Notes: a model not told the origin generated them from the letters alone. Shown: positions 48,591 through 60,036, numbered from the stretch's first letter. The stretch is 64,000 nucleotides of DNA from Methylophilales bacterium (GCA_019823025.1 CP081940.1:372001-436000); one strand, 5' to 3'. Numbers and translations are program-made.

Positions 48591-49562
48591 ATGAAGGAAC
48601 TTTTTAAAAAAATTAAAAGTGATAAAAATATCGGTTTTTTATGTTTATCCATTATTTTCCTTATTTTAGGACTAATAAATCCTAAGGTAACTATAGAAAG
48701 AGATATTCACAATTACATATTTGTTGTTGATATATCACAGAGCATGCTCACAAAAGATATGTCTTTGGATGGTGAAAAAATATCTCGCCTAGATTATTCA
48801 AAAAAGTTATTGCAGGGCATAATGGACCAACTGCCTTGCAAAACGAATGTGAGTGTTGCAATGTTTGCTGGTGTAAGTGTCGCAGCAACCTATACACCAA
48901 TAAATGTGTGTGATAATTTTAGTGCAATTAGCTCAACTATTCAGCACCTTGACTGGAGATCTGTGTGGTCAGGTAACAGCCGTATAAGAGAAGGTTTTAG
49001 TAGCTTAGCCAGACTAATTCGAAGCTTCCCTCAGTCTGCGCGAGTCGTTTTCTTAACAGATGGAGAGGAGGCCCCAAAACTACACGCATTTAATACTAGA
49101 GATTTAAATCAATTCCAAGGAGAGGCAGATTGGTTGATAGTGGGGATTGGGACTGAAGAGGGGTCAGCGATACCTAAATATGACAGTGAAAATCAATTAA
49201 TAGGTTTCTGGTCAAATGAGAGTTTTGCATTGCAGCCCGGAATTGCTCAGATATCAGAATCAAATATTGGTGCTAGAAATGACTCAATTGCATTTAGTGA
49301 AAGTGATAGGTATGTATCAAAATTAAATGAAAAATATTTAATAGAAATTACCTCAATGATTAAAGGTCAATATATAAAGGGTGATAGTGTCAATAGTGTT
49401 ATTTCAAAAATGAATACCATTCCGCCCTCATGGCGTGACAATTCAGAATTGCCATTAAGAAACCTATTTGTCACATTAAGCTTGATATTTTTTCTTTTAC
49501 GATTCAATAAACTACTGTCAACAATTACTTTTTTAAAGAAAAATAAAAAAACAATTGCTTAA
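48591..49562 (+). CDS. mxaL: VWA-domain membrane protein MxaL
   Basis: The 323-residue product has an N-terminal helix (IGFLCLSIIFLILGLI). The VWA domain carries MIDAS DISQS (in VVDISQSMLTKDM, about residue 46), VFLTDGEEAP, and a C-terminal helix (FVTLSLIFFLLRF). It is the third VWA-type protein of the operon and resembles BatB. MxaL is required with MxaA and MxaK for methanol dehydrogenase maturation in classical systems. ygfZ begins 8 bases before its stop; no mxaD follows. Confidence 0.83.
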   Translation: MKELFKKIKSDKNIGFLCLSIIFLILGLINPKVTIERDIHNYIFVVDISQSMLTKDMSLDGEKISRLDYSKKLLQGIMDQLPCKTNVSVAMFAGVSVAATYTPINVCDNFSAISSTIQHLDWRSVWSGNSRIREGFSSLARLIRSFPQSARVVFLTDGEEAPKLHAFNTRDLNQFQGEADWLIVGIGTEEGSAIPKYDSENQLIGFWSNESFALQPGIAQISESNIGARNDSIAFSESDRYVSKLNEKYLIEITSMIKGQYIKGDSVNSVISKMNTIPPSWRDNSELPLRNLFVTLSLIFFLLRFNKLLSTITFLKKNKKTIA

Positions 49563-50448
49563 TATCAAAGACCAATTAGACGTAATTAAAATATCTGGTG
49601 TAGATGCTGAAACATTTATCCAGGGGCAGATAACAAATGATATTACCCTCTTATCTGAGGAAGAAAAATCTATATATGCAGGCTATTGTTCACCTAAGGG
49701 AAGGCTGCTCGCATTTTTCTTCATAACAAGAATGGATGCAAACTATTTTCTCTTTTGCCCCCCTTGTATTAGTGAGGCAATAAGTAAAAGACTTTCAATG
49801 TATGTGCTTAGGGCTAAAGTGGAAATAACATGCTCTTCTGATAATGTAGATTATTTTTTAATTGATGAAGATGATATTCAAAAAGTACCTGACAATTTAA
49901 TATCAAAACCTCAAAACAAATTGCAGACAACTCTGAGTAATAACAAGTCTATTTCTTTAACAATGTTGGGTGGATCAAAAAGTTATTATTTCATTTTTAG
50001 TGATAATAAAGAAATATCAAAACTATATGATGAAATTTATTCAACTGAAATTAAACCTTGTAACTGGAATGAGATTCATATTAACAATCTTATTCCAAAC
50101 ATTTTTAATGAAACGCAAGATTTATATATACCGCAATCAGTTAATCTAGATCTAATTGGTGCAATTAATTTCAAAAAAGGTTGTTACACTGGTCAGGAGG
50201 TTGTAGCTAGGACACATTATTTAGGTAAACCGAAAAGAAGAATGTATTTAGGGTCTGTTATCTTAAATAAAAATCCAGAATTAGGTTCTGACATAAAGGT
50301 GGATGATGAAAAAGTTGGTAGCTTAGTAAATTCTTACAAACAAGAAGATAGAATTTTTAAAGTCTTAGTTGAATTAAGAATTGAAAAAATTGATGCTCGA
50401 CCGACCCTTGATGGAAATGAAATTCTCTCTTTAGAAATGCAGTACTAA
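49555..50448 (+). CDS. ygfZ: Folate-binding protein YgfZ (GcvT-like, Fe-S enzyme maintenance)
   Basis: YgfZ is a tetrahydrofolate-binding, GcvT-related protein that supports certain iron-sulfur enzymes. The 297-residue product contains the family signature KKGCYTGQEVVAR, with the essential cysteine, near residue 205. FIQGQITNDI is near the N-terminus. The start is a TTG at 49555 overlapping mxaL by 8 bases; no ATG is present before the conserved N-terminal region. Its placement at the end of the mxa run suggests co-transcription, which may be accidental. Confidence 0.92.
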   Translation: MLNIKDQLDVIKISGVDAETFIQGQITNDITLLSEEEKSIYAGYCSPKGRLLAFFFITRMDANYFLFCPPCISEAISKRLSMYVLRAKVEITCSSDNVDYFLIDEDDIQKVPDNLISKPQNKLQTTLSNNKSISLTMLGGSKSYYFIFSDNKEISKLYDEIYSTEIKPCNWNEIHINNLIPNIFNETQDLYIPQSVNLDLIGAINFKKGCYTGQEVVARTHYLGKPKRRMYLGSVILNKNPELGSDIKVDDEKVGSLVNSYKQEDRIFKVLVELRIEKIDARPTLDGNEILSLEMQY

Positions 50449-50449
50449 A

Positions 50450-50722
50450 CTATTTGTTTGGCACCTGAAAAAAGAATTCATCACTTTTAACCATCCCTAA
50501 TTCGTGCCTCGCCCTTTCTTCAATGGCGTCAGTTCCGTTTGTTAAATCTGATACCTCCGCCCTTAAAGCAAAATTTTCTTTTGAAAGATCTAAGTTGATT
50601 TGATATTGCTGATTGAACTCTTGCTTAAGTTTAAAAACGTCATACCAACTCCCCTTTCCAATCCAAAGTGGATATTGAATAAGTATTAACAAAGAAAAAA
50701 GAATGACAGATAATATTTTCAC
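50450..50722 (-). CDS. ftsB: Cell division protein FtsB
   Basis: FtsB joins FtsL and FtsQ in the divisome. The 90-residue protein has one N-terminal helix (ILSVILFSLLILIQYPLW) and a GKGSW turn. A leucine-rich coiled coil follows (LKQEFNQQYQINLDLSKEN), then the C-terminal IEERARHELGMVKSDEFFF that is typical of FtsB. It follows eno by one base, the common eno-ftsB pairing. Confidence 0.93.
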   Translation of the reverse strand: MKILSVILFSLLILIQYPLWIGKGSWYDVFKLKQEFNQQYQINLDLSKENFALRAEVSDLTNGTDAIEERARHELGMVKSDEFFFQVPNK

Positions 50723-50723
50723 T

Positions 50724-52010
50724 TTACATCCCTATAACTGAAAAAGCTTTTAGGCCGGCATAATTTATTTTAGAGCCCATCATCTCTTCAATTCTTAATA
50801 ATTGATTATATTTAGCTGTCCTTTCAGATCTAGACATTGAACCAGTTTTAATTTGCATTGCATTTTTTGCTACAGCAATATCGGCAATGATTGTATCCTC
50901 TGTCTCACCTGAACGATGAGAAATAACTGAAGTATAATTCGCTTTCTTAGCTAATTTAATCGCCTCAAATGTTTCGGTAAGTGTTCCAATTTGATTCACT
51001 TTAATCAGGATTGAATTTGCTATATTTTTTTTGATTCCTTGTTCGAGGATCTTAGGGTTAGTCACAAATAAATCATCACCAACTAATTGAATGTCATGGC
51101 CTAAACGATTTGTTAAAACTTCCCAGCCATCCCAATCATTTTCATCCATACCATCCTCAATACTAATTATGGGATACTTATCACACAATGAAGATAAATA
51201 GTCCGTCATTTGTTTTGAATCAAGCGACATATTTTCAGACTTCAGCAAATATTTACCATCTTGATAATACTCAGAACTCGCACAGTCAAGAGCTAAAAAA
51301 ACGTCTTTTCCAGGCTCATAACCTGCCTTTTCAATAGACTCCATAATCAGCTTTAAAGCAGATTCGTTTGACTCTAAGTTTGGTGCGAATCCTCCTTCAT
51401 CACCTACAGTCGTTGATAATTTTTTTTCACTCAAAGTTTTTTGAAGTACTTGAAAAACCTCACTACCACATCGTATCGCTTCACTCATACTTGGTCTTCC
51501 AGCTGGGATAATCATAAATTCTTGTATATCTAAATTATTATCTGCATGAGCTCCACCATTTATAATATTCATCATTGGTGTCGGTAAAGACATTTCTTCA
51601 CCTGAACTCAAATATTGAAACAATTCCGTCTTTTTAAAATTAGCTGCTGCTCTCGCTGTCGCCATTGAAACAGCTAAAATAGCATTTGCACCAAGATTTT
51701 TTTTATTAGGCGTTCCATCAATATTAATCATTAATTGATCTATTTTTTCTTGATCAAGAGCATCCATTGCAATGATTTTTGAAGCTATTTCACCGTTTAT
51801 ATTGTTGACTGCGCTCTTGACTCCCTTTCCTTGAAAGCGTTCATTATCATGATCACGAATTTCTATTGCTTCTTTACTGCCTGTAGAGGCGCCTGATGGC
51901 ACAGAGGCTCTCCCCATGAACTCTCCCTCTAAAAAAACATCAGCCTCAACGGTTGGGTTTCCTCTTGAATCTATAATCATCCTTGAATGAATTTTTGTTA
52001 TTTTTGGCAT
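50724..52010 (-). CDS. eno: Enolase
   Basis: Eno interconverts 2-phosphoglycerate and PEP. The 428 residues show [24 protein letters not shown], and the metal ligands in [24 protein letters not shown] and [11 protein letters not shown]. The catalytic Lys is in [13 protein letters not shown], and [10 protein letters not shown] follows. It is part of the pyrG-kdsA-eno-ftsB run. Confidence 0.98.
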   Translation of the reverse strand: MPKITKIHSRMIIDSRGNPTVEADVFLEGEFMGRASVPSGASTGSKEAIEIRDHDNERFQGKGVKSAVNNINGEIASKIIAMDALDQEKIDQLMINIDGTPNKKNLGANAILAVSMATARAAANFKKTELFQYLSSGEEMSLPTPMMNIINGGAHADNNLDIQEFMIIPAGRPSMSEAIRCGSEVFQVLQKTLSEKKLSTTVGDEGGFAPNLESNESALKLIMESIEKAGYEPGKDVFLALDCASSEYYQDGKYLLKSENMSLDSKQMTDYLSSLCDKYPIISIEDGMDENDWDGWEVLTNRLGHDIQLVGDDLFVTNPKILEQGIKKNIANSILIKVNQIGTLTETFEAIKLAKKANYTSVISHRSGETEDTIIADIAVAKNAMQIKTGSMSRSERTAKYNQLLRIEEMMGSKINYAGLKAFSVIGM

Positions 52011-52015
52011 ATGTA

Positions 52016-52843
52016 CTAAATTATGTTCCTTGATTTAACTAACTCATCAATATCCTTTAAGGTTCCTAATAACTCGCTCATATAATCTAGAGGAACCGCA
52101 TTGGGTCCATCAGATAAAGCTTCTTTTGGGTTTGGGTGTGTTTCCATAAAAACACCTGAAATGCCAGAAGCAACAGCTGCTCTGGCCAGTAAAGGGACAT
52201 ATTCACTCTGACCTCCACTCCTATCACCTTTGCCACCTGGCTGTTGAACTGAGTGAGTAGCATCAAAAACAACTGGGCAATTGGTCTCGCGCATAATTGA
52301 TAAGCTTCTCATATCAGACACTAGTGTGTTGTACCCAAAAGATACACCTCTCTCACAGACCATAATGTTATCTTTGTTGCCATTAGCCTCCTTAGCCTTA
52401 TTTACAACTTGAGTCATATCACCTGGAGCCAAAAATTGCCCTTTTTTAATATTCACCGGCTTTCCAGATTTAGCAACAGCTGTAATAAAATCAGTTTGTC
52501 GGCACAGAAAAGCAGGTGTTTGGAGAACATCAACGATCTCGGATACAGGTTTAACTTGATCTGTTGTATGGATATCAGTTAAAACCGGTAGATCAAATTG
52601 GGCTTTTACTTTCTCAAGTATTCTTAACCCCTCCTCCATACCAAAACCTCGGAATGTGCTGTTTGAACTTCTATTTGCTTTATCAAATGATGATTTAAAA
52701 ATGAATGGGACACCAAGTTTTATACAAACATTTTTGAGTTCTTCAGCAACACGCAATGTCATATCTTCTGACTCAATAACGCATGGGCCTGCAATTAAAA
52801 ATAAGGGTTGGTCTATGCCCACGTTAAAATTTATAAGTTTCAC
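52016..52843 (-). CDS. kdsA: 3-deoxy-8-phosphooctulonate synthase (KDO-8-P synthase)
   Basis: KdsA condenses arabinose 5-phosphate with PEP to make the KDO precursor of LPS. The 275-residue protein shows [44 protein letters not shown], and [12 protein letters not shown]. The FDATHSVQ context has no sign of a metal-ligand Cys near the N-terminus, where GPCVIES supplies one, so metal dependence cannot be decided by eye. It lies directly after pyrG. Confidence 0.97.
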   Translation of the reverse strand: MKLINFNVGIDQPLFLIAGPCVIESEDMTLRVAEELKNVCIKLGVPFIFKSSFDKANRSSNSTFRGFGMEEGLRILEKVKAQFDLPVLTDIHTTDQVKPVSEIVDVLQTPAFLCRQTDFITAVAKSGKPVNIKKGQFLAPGDMTQVVNKAKEANGNKDNIMVCERGVSFGYNTLVSDMRSLSIMRETNCPVVFDATHSVQQPGGKGDRSGGQSEYVPLLARAAVASGISGVFMETHPNPKEALSDGPNAVPLDYMSELLGTLKDIDELVKSRNII

Positions 52844-54511
<1,668 letters not shown>

Positions 54512-54545
54512 TTACTTTAAAGATCGAAGCCTAACAATGTAATCT

Positions 54546-55196
54546 TTAATCTTTTACCCAACGGCTATATGAATTAAAACGATCTAAGACTTCTGCCATC
54601 TGCCTATCATTCAGCAAAAGAGGCTCTCCAATCTTTTTTGCTTCAACAAACAACCTACTTAAATGTTCAACTTCTTCTGCAACATTAAATGCTTCATTTA
54701 AATCTTTACCCACGGCAACAAGGCCATGGTTAGAAAGTAGACATGCCTTCCTATCTTGAATCGCTTTCAAAATATTATCTGATAGCTCTTTTGTTCCAAA
54801 CATTGCATAGGGTGCACAACGAATTGAATCACCACCCGCTACTGCAATCATATAGTGGAATGCAGGAATGTCTTGCCCTAGGACACTAAGGGTGCTTGCA
54901 AAAACAGAATGTGTGTGAACGACTGCATTAATTTCTGGATATTTTTCTAAAATTGCCTGATGAAATTGCCATTCACTAGAAGGTTGATACTTAATCTCAG
55001 GCTGGGGAAGGTCGTCTGAGAAATTCATCCTTACCATCATATCGGTTGTTAATTTAGCGCTATCAATTCCCGTTGGTGTGATTAAGAAGCCACCTCTATC
55101 TCGACAGCTGCAATTCCCAGAGGCGCCATGATTTAATCCTGCTGACAGAAGTTTATTCGTAGTATTGAGAAGATTTTCTCTTGCGTTTATCATCAT
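54546..55196 (-). CDS. Class II aldolase/adducin family protein (fuculose-phosphate aldolase-like)
   Basis: The 216-residue protein is a zinc-dependent class II aldolase. The N-terminal NHGASGNCSCR binds phosphate, the general acid Glu lies in SSEWQFHQAI, and the zinc ligands are HTH in AVVHTHSVFAS plus the His in SNHGLVAVG. It overlaps mtnA by four bases. This context favours an aldolase that splits 5-methylthioribulose- or 5-deoxyribulose 1-phosphate into DHAP and an aldehyde (DHAP shunt). The dehydratase MtnB of the methionine salvage pathway belongs to the same fold and cannot be fully excluded. Confidence 0.82.
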   Translation of the reverse strand: MMINARENLLNTTNKLLSAGLNHGASGNCSCRDRGGFLITPTGIDSAKLTTDMMVRMNFSDDLPQPEIKYQPSSEWQFHQAILEKYPEINAVVHTHSVFASTLSVLGQDIPAFHYMIAVAGGDSIRCAPYAMFGTKELSDNILKAIQDRKACLLSNHGLVAVGKDLNEAFNVAEEVEHLSRLFVEAKKIGEPLLLNDRQMAEVLDRFNSYSRWVKD

Positions 55197-56251
55197 TTAA
55201 TAATATCTCTAATTCTACAAGGATCAAACACACCTTTCTCACATATAAATTTTGATACATACATCGGTGGAGTGAGATCAAAGGCTGGGTTATAAGCTGG
55301 TGAGTTACCTAGATTAACCTCTATTATGTTACCTAACTTATCCACACCTTTCATAGTCATAATCTCGCTTGGGTCACGGCACTCAATTTCAAAATTACGA
55401 GTCTCTCCAGAAAAATTAATATCTATTGTACTTGATGGTGCAGCTACATAAAAAGGGATGCTATTTTCTTTTGCCACAACCGCCTTCAGGTATGTGCCTA
55501 TCTTATTACAGACTTGTCCGTCCAGTGCAATTCTATCAGCTCCAACAATTACAAAGTCGACTAAACCCTCTTTCATCAAAAGACCACCTGCATTATCAGT
55601 AATCACAGTATGCCTTATTTTATATTGGCTTAACTCCCAAGCAGTTAAGCTAAGTCCTTGATTTCTTGGTCGAGTTTCATCAACCCAGACATGAACATCA
55701 AAGCCCTCATCAAATAACTTAAAGATAGGACTTAGTGCTGTTCCATGATCAACCGTTGCAAGCCATCCTGCATTACAGTGAGTTAGAATATTTATCGTTT
55801 TTTTATCTGTAGGCTTAAATAAATTATAGCCATGTAAACCTATTGAGATATTCTTCTCGATATCTTGATTTGCGAGGCTAGTGGCAAGCTCCCAACCTAA
55901 CTCAGCTCTCTCTTTTTGTGAGCATTTAATTAGTACATTATAAACTTGATTAACCGCCCATGATAAATTCACAGCTGTTGGTCGTGCATTAACTAAATAG
56001 TGCTTACATTTATTTAGTGAATTGTCTGAGCTATCCCAGCTCATCGAAAGCGCAAATCCATAGGCAGCAGTTACACCTATTAAAGGGGCACCTCGAACCT
56101 GCATATTTTTGATTGCCCTTACGACCTCATCTAAGGTCTTTAGGTGAATAATTTTGAACTTGAATGGCAGAAGAGTCTGGTCTATTATTTTGACGTAAGA
56201 TTGATCCTCAGAGGCCTCTATAGTCCTATAGTTTTTTGAGCCAACTAACAT
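55193..56251 (-). CDS. mtnA: S-methyl-5-thioribose-1-phosphate isomerase
   Basis: MtnA isomerises methylthioribose (or 5-deoxyribose) 1-phosphate to the ribulose form. It belongs to the eIF2B-like family. The 352-residue protein has VRGAPLIGVTAAYG, the catalytic Cys in ILTHCNAGWLATVDHGTAL, the catalytic Asp in VIVGADRIALDGQVCNKIGTY, and AAPSSTID. The Trp-Leu-Ala-Thr-Val-Asp variant after CNAG differs from the more common GALATGG-type sequence. The start overlaps nothing; a 216-base gap lies upstream. No mtnP or mtnK is in view. Confidence 0.9.
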   Translation of the reverse strand: MLVGSKNYRTIEASEDQSYVKIIDQTLLPFKFKIIHLKTLDEVVRAIKNMQVRGAPLIGVTAAYGFALSMSWDSSDNSLNKCKHYLVNARPTAVNLSWAVNQVYNVLIKCSQKERAELGWELATSLANQDIEKNISIGLHGYNLFKPTDKKTINILTHCNAGWLATVDHGTALSPIFKLFDEGFDVHVWVDETRPRNQGLSLTAWELSQYKIRHTVITDNAGGLLMKEGLVDFVIVGADRIALDGQVCNKIGTYLKAVVAKENSIPFYVAAPSSTIDINFSGETRNFEIECRDPSEIMTMKGVDKLGNIIEVNLGNSPAYNPAFDLTPPMYVSKFICEKGVFDPCRIRDIIK

Positions 56252-56295
56252 ATCAACTCCTCCATAAAATTTCTTACCAAACAGTCCACAAAATC

Positions 56296-56304
56296 TGTGG
56301 ATAA
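56296..56304 (-). promoter_or_regulatory. Perfect DnaA-box sequence upstream of mtnA
   Basis: The plus strand reads TGTGGATAA, so the minus strand reads TTATCCACA, the consensus DnaA box. A CCACA/TGTGG dyad overlaps it (56286-56300). It lies 45 bases before the mtnA start in the 56252-56467 gap. A single nine-base match can occur by chance. The rest of the gap is A+T-rich and shows no other feature I recognise. Confidence 0.3.
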
Positions 56305-56467
56305 GATTGTGTATTAATTAACTATAAAAATGCAACCTCTCAATTTTAAAGGATTTTTTTTAATCGCTTAAATATTGAACTAAAATAAAATCTATTAAAA
56401 TCAATAACTTATCCTATCTCATTGAGATTGTTAACTTTTTTATGAAAAGTTAAAGTAACTCTTTAGG

Positions 56468-57250
56468 TCATGTGTATAACTTACCTAATTTTGGCAATGC
56501 CTCAATAGTGTTGCGCCTTAATATATCCGCAATTACTTCTATATCAAGCCCCCTTAACTTGCCAAATATCTGTGATATTTTTTTGAGTTGGGCAGGCTCA
56601 TTTGGTAATGAATTTTCTAGCCAGGATGGATTCATATCTGGAGCATCAGTTTCTAGCACAATCGACTCCATGGGAAGATTTTTTGCTAAAGATCTTACAT
56701 GCTTTGCTCGCTCATATGTCAATACACCTCCAAACCCTAACTTAAATCCTAGCTTTATAAGTTGTTCTGCTTGTTGAAAGCTTCCATTGAAGGCATGGAT
56801 AATCCCCCCTTTAATTGTTCTCTCTCTAATATTTTTGACAATCTGATCAATCATACCCCTGGCATGAACGATGATGGGAAGCTCAAGTTTATCCGCTATA
56901 TCTAATTGTTTCTTTAATATTTTCTCTTGAGTGCTCAATGAAATATTATCTAAAAATTTATCTAGACCAATCTCACCGACCGCAACAGCATCATGCTCAA
57001 CTAATAAAATGGACAATGTTTTGAAATCGTCATCTTTTACTCGATCTGCAAAAAAAGGGTGAAATCCTAGCGCTAATGAACATAAATCAAATCTCTGTGA
57101 AATCTTTATTACTTCATTTAAGTTTTCTGGGCTCACTGATGGCACAACAATACGTTCAACATCATTATTTAAACTATTTTCTATAACTCTCTCAATATTT
57201 TTAAATAAGGCCGGCTGATCTAGATGGCAGTGGGTATCAATCAAGGTCAT
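56468..57250 (-). CDS. TatD family metal-dependent hydrolase
   Basis: The 260-residue protein opens with [13 protein letters not shown], the metal-binding HxH of the TatD amidohydrolase fold. It also has ALGFHPFF, AVGEIGLDKF with the bridging Glu, IVHARGM, IIHAFNGSFQQAEQLI, and LETDAPDMNP. Family members are 3'-5' DNases or RNA-processing exonucleases. Its ATG overlaps the end of ribD by 14 bases. It resembles YcfH/YjjV-type paralogues; which one is unclear. Confidence 0.9.
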   Translation of the reverse strand: MTLIDTHCHLDQPALFKNIERVIENSLNNDVERIVVPSVSPENLNEVIKISQRFDLCSLALGFHPFFADRVKDDDFKTLSILLVEHDAVAVGEIGLDKFLDNISLSTQEKILKKQLDIADKLELPIIVHARGMIDQIVKNIRERTIKGGIIHAFNGSFQQAEQLIKLGFKLGFGGVLTYERAKHVRSLAKNLPMESIVLETDAPDMNPSWLENSLPNEPAQLKKISQIFGKLRGLDIEVIADILRRNTIEALPKLGKLYT

Positions 57251-58343
57251 TTTTTTTGGCCTTTAATGTCACCCTCAAGTCAGGGCCTATTTGCCTAATA
57301 TCTTCAAAAGAAAACTGTATTTTTTGTTTAATATTTTTTATCTGGGTTAATTTAACCAGATTATTTGCATCAGATCCCAAAAGAATTGGGGCAATATAAA
57401 TTACTAAATCATCATAATAGCCTGCCTCAATTATAGATGCTGTTAGCTTTGGTCCTGCCTCCACTAACAAATTATTTATCCCATATTCCTCGAGGTGAGA
57501 AACGAAGGATGATAGATTTATTTGATTATTTTTGAGGGGGATTTTTACTAATTTTGCTTTAGTTTTAATTAAGCTATCAAAATTATTATCAGGATCATCG
57601 CCGTAAACTATGTAAACATTGTCTTGTTGCAATATCGCTAGGTCGGGTTTAATTGAGAGATGACTATCTAAAATAAATCTTTTGGGTTGCTTGTGAGGCT
57701 CCCTATTCCTAACATTTAAATTGGGATTATCATGATTGGCTGTTCCAACACCTGTTAATATTGCGCATACATTTGCCCTCAGTTTTTGGACATCCTCTCT
57801 TGCATGCTCAGATGTTATCCACTTACTCTCGCCACCCTTAAGGCTTGTGTTGCCATCTATTGAGCTCGCTACTTTAATCGTGATAAATGGTTTTTTTTCT
57901 TTAATTCGTTTAAAAAAACCTTTGTTTAGACTAACTGCCTCCCCTTCAAGAATGCCTTGCTCTACTTCAATATTCTTAGATTTTAAGTATTTGATCCCTT
58001 GACCCGAAACAAGTGGGTTTGGATCCTGACAGGCTATAAAAACATTCCGGAATCCTGTTTTTACAATTAACTCTGCACAGGGTGGTGTCTTTCCATGATG
58101 ATTGCAAGGTTCTAATGTAACGTATAAATCAGCATCTTGAGCTAACTTTCCAGCTTCATTGATAGCCATCACCTCCGCATGATGCTCTCCTGCCTTAAGA
58201 TGATAGCCTTCACCAACTACTTGATCATTCTTGACAACAATTGCGCCTACACAAGGGTTAGGGGAGGTTTGCCCAAGCCCCTTTTCTGCAAGACTAAGTG
58301 CCATTCGCATATAGGAAATTTTTTTATTTGAGTTATTATCCAA
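57237..58343 (-). CDS. ribD: Bifunctional riboflavin deaminase/reductase
   Basis: RibD carries out the deamination and side-chain reduction steps of riboflavin synthesis. The N-terminal deaminase domain has [11 protein letters not shown], the zinc site [10 protein letters not shown], and [17 protein letters not shown]. The C-terminal reductase domain starts near [12 protein letters not shown] and includes [10 protein letters not shown]. The start is uncertain: the TTG at 58343 overlaps nrdR by 8 bases and gives a plausible N-terminus. ATG codons at 58361 and 58310 are alternatives, and none has a clear ribosome-binding site. Confidence 0.93.
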   Translation of the reverse strand: MDNNSNKKISYMRMALSLAEKGLGQTSPNPCVGAIVVKNDQVVGEGYHLKAGEHHAEVMAINEAGKLAQDADLYVTLEPCNHHGKTPPCAELIVKTGFRNVFIACQDPNPLVSGQGIKYLKSKNIEVEQGILEGEAVSLNKGFFKRIKEKKPFITIKVASSIDGNTSLKGGESKWITSEHAREDVQKLRANVCAILTGVGTANHDNPNLNVRNREPHKQPKRFILDSHLSIKPDLAILQQDNVYIVYGDDPDNNFDSLIKTKAKLVKIPLKNNQINLSSFVSHLEEYGINNLLVEAGPKLTASIIEAGYYDDLVIYIAPILLGSDANNLVKLTQIKNIKQKIQFSFEDIRQIGPDLRVTLKAKKNDLD

Positions 58344-58782
58344 GATCTTTGATTGCCGCATTAAAGTCTTCGGGGTCTGAAAAACTTTTATAGACTGATG
58401 CAAACCTAATGTAAGCTACTTTATCAAGCTTTTTGAGGGCCCTCATTACTTCCTCACCAATGTCTCGAGAGTTTATTTCTCTTTCACCCAGGGACATAAT
58501 TTTTGCAATGATTTCCTCAATTGCTTTATCAATAAATTCTATTGGGACAGGTCTTTTATGAAGGGCTCTAGAAAAAGAATGAAGCAGTTTATCTCGAACA
58601 AAGTCTTCCCTCTTACCATCTTGCTTAATTACGGCTGGTAATGATAATTCGATGTACTCATATGTCGTAAATCTTTTTTCACAGACAGAACATGTGCGTC
58701 TTCGTCTAATCGATAGGCCATCCCTAATTACGCGAGAGTCTATAACCTGAGTATCTTCGGCCTTGCAAAAAGGACACTTCAT
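58336..58782 (-). CDS. nrdR: Transcriptional repressor NrdR
   Basis: NrdR represses ribonucleotide reductase genes in response to ATP/dATP. The 148 residues show the zinc ribbon ([11 protein letters not shown] at the start, then CSVCEKRF), the basic IRRRRTC segment, and the ATP-cone domain (about residues 48-138, with [17 protein letters not shown] and [10 protein letters not shown]). It lies between glyA and ribD, the usual setting. Confidence 0.98.
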   Translation of the reverse strand: MKCPFCKAEDTQVIDSRVIRDGLSIRRRRTCSVCEKRFTTYEYIELSLPAVIKQDGKREDFVRDKLLHSFSRALHKRPVPIEFIDKAIEEIIAKIMSLGEREINSRDIGEEVMRALKKLDKVAYIRFASVYKSFSDPEDFNAAIKDLG

Positions 58783-58788
58783 AATAGT

Positions 58789-60036
58789 TTAGATTCCGTA
58801 TACAGGAAATTTCTTTGTAAGCTCGCTTACCCTGGATTTTACACTTTTAATATTTTCAGCATTATCAGGATCATCAAGAACATCTGCAATAAAATTGCCT
58901 ACAAGAGCAGCTTCATTTTCCATAAAACCTCTGGATGTAATCGCAGGTGAGCCAATACGAATGCCAGAGGTAACAAAAGGGCTCTCAGGGTCATTAGGGA
59001 TTGAATTTTTATTGACAGTGATGTGTGCTTGACCTAGAACGATATCTGCTCTTTTGCCAGTCAGGTTCTTTGGAATTAAATCAATTAAAAACACATGTGA
59101 TTCTGTTCTTCCAGATACAATACGATACCCCCTATCCTGCAATGCCCTCACCATTGACTGCGCATTTTTAACTACCCGTTTTTGGTATTCTTTAAACTCT
59201 GGTTTAAGTGCCTCTGCAAATGCTACTGCTTTCGCTGCAATAACATGCATTAAAGGTCCACCTTGTAACCCAGGGAAAACATATGAATTTATTATTTTTT
59301 CATACTCTGGTTTCGCAAGAATAAACCCACCCCTCGGACCCCTTAAGGACTTATGTGTAGTAGAGGTAACAAAATCTGCATAGGGCATTGGATTAGGATA
59401 GGCACCACCAGCCACCAAACCTGAATAGTGAGCTACATCCACCATAAACAGAGCGCCGACTTTTTTTGCAATTTGGCTCATTCTTTCCCAGTCAAATTTT
59501 AGCGAATATGCTGATGCGCCTCCAATAATTAATTTAGGTTTTGATTCAATTGCGAGCCTCTCCATCTCATCATAATCGATTACTTCTTGCTCATTTAAAC
59601 CATAAGGGACTATGTTAAATAATTTACCAGAAAGATTAGCTGGTGAGCCGTGTGTAAGATGCCCCCCATGGCCAAGATTCATGCCCATTATAGTATCCCC
59701 TGGTTTGAGCATTGAGAAGTAAACTGCCTGATTGGCTTGACTCCCCGAGTGAGGTTGAACATTCGCATACTCGGCGCCATACAGCTCCTTTAATCTATCT
59801 ATGGCTATCCTTTCAACTTCGTCAATATACTCACATCCACCATAAAATCTCTTGCCTATATACCCTTCTGCATATTTATTCGTAAGCTGAGAACCTTGTG
59901 CCTCCATAACAGCTGGCAGCGTATAGTTTTCCGAAGCAATCAGTTCGATATGCTCCTCTTGTCTCTTGTTTTCATTAACAATCTGCTTCCAAATTGCAGG
60001 GTCTAATTTTTCTAAACTGTCTGATCTTTTAAACAT
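58789..60036 (-). CDS. glyA: Serine hydroxymethyltransferase
   Basis: GlyA interconverts serine and glycine with transfer of a one-carbon unit to tetrahydrofolate. The 415-residue protein shows [34 protein letters not shown], and [13 protein letters not shown]. The PLP lysine is in [15 protein letters not shown]. No glycine riboswitch or other structured leader is recognisable in the 148-base gap before iscX. Confidence 0.98.
   Translation of the reverse strand: MFKRSDSLEKLDPAIWKQIVNENKRQEEHIELIASENYTLPAVMEAQGSQLTNKYAEGYIGKRFYGGCEYIDEVERIAIDRLKELYGAEYANVQPHSGSQANQAVYFSMLKPGDTIMGMNLGHGGHLTHGSPANLSGKLFNIVPYGLNEQEVIDYDEMERLAIESKPKLIIGGASAYSLKFDWERMSQIAKKVGALFMVDVAHYSGLVAGGAYPNPMPYADFVTSTTHKSLRGPRGGFILAKPEYEKIINSYVFPGLQGGPLMHVIAAKAVAFAEALKPEFKEYQKRVVKNAQSMVRALQDRGYRIVSGRTESHVFLIDLIPKNLTGKRADIVLGQAHITVNKNSIPNDPESPFVTSGIRIGSPAITSRGFMENEAALVGNFIADVLDDPDNAENIKSVKSRVSELTKKFPVYGI

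Noticed and set aside
56252-56467. Possible replication origin around the DnaA box
   Set aside because: Only one consensus box, no cluster, and no dnaA, dnaN, gyrB or parAB nearby.
59054-59383. 109-codon open frame antisense to glyA
   Set aside because: It lies opposite the conserved PLP region of glyA and has no independent support.
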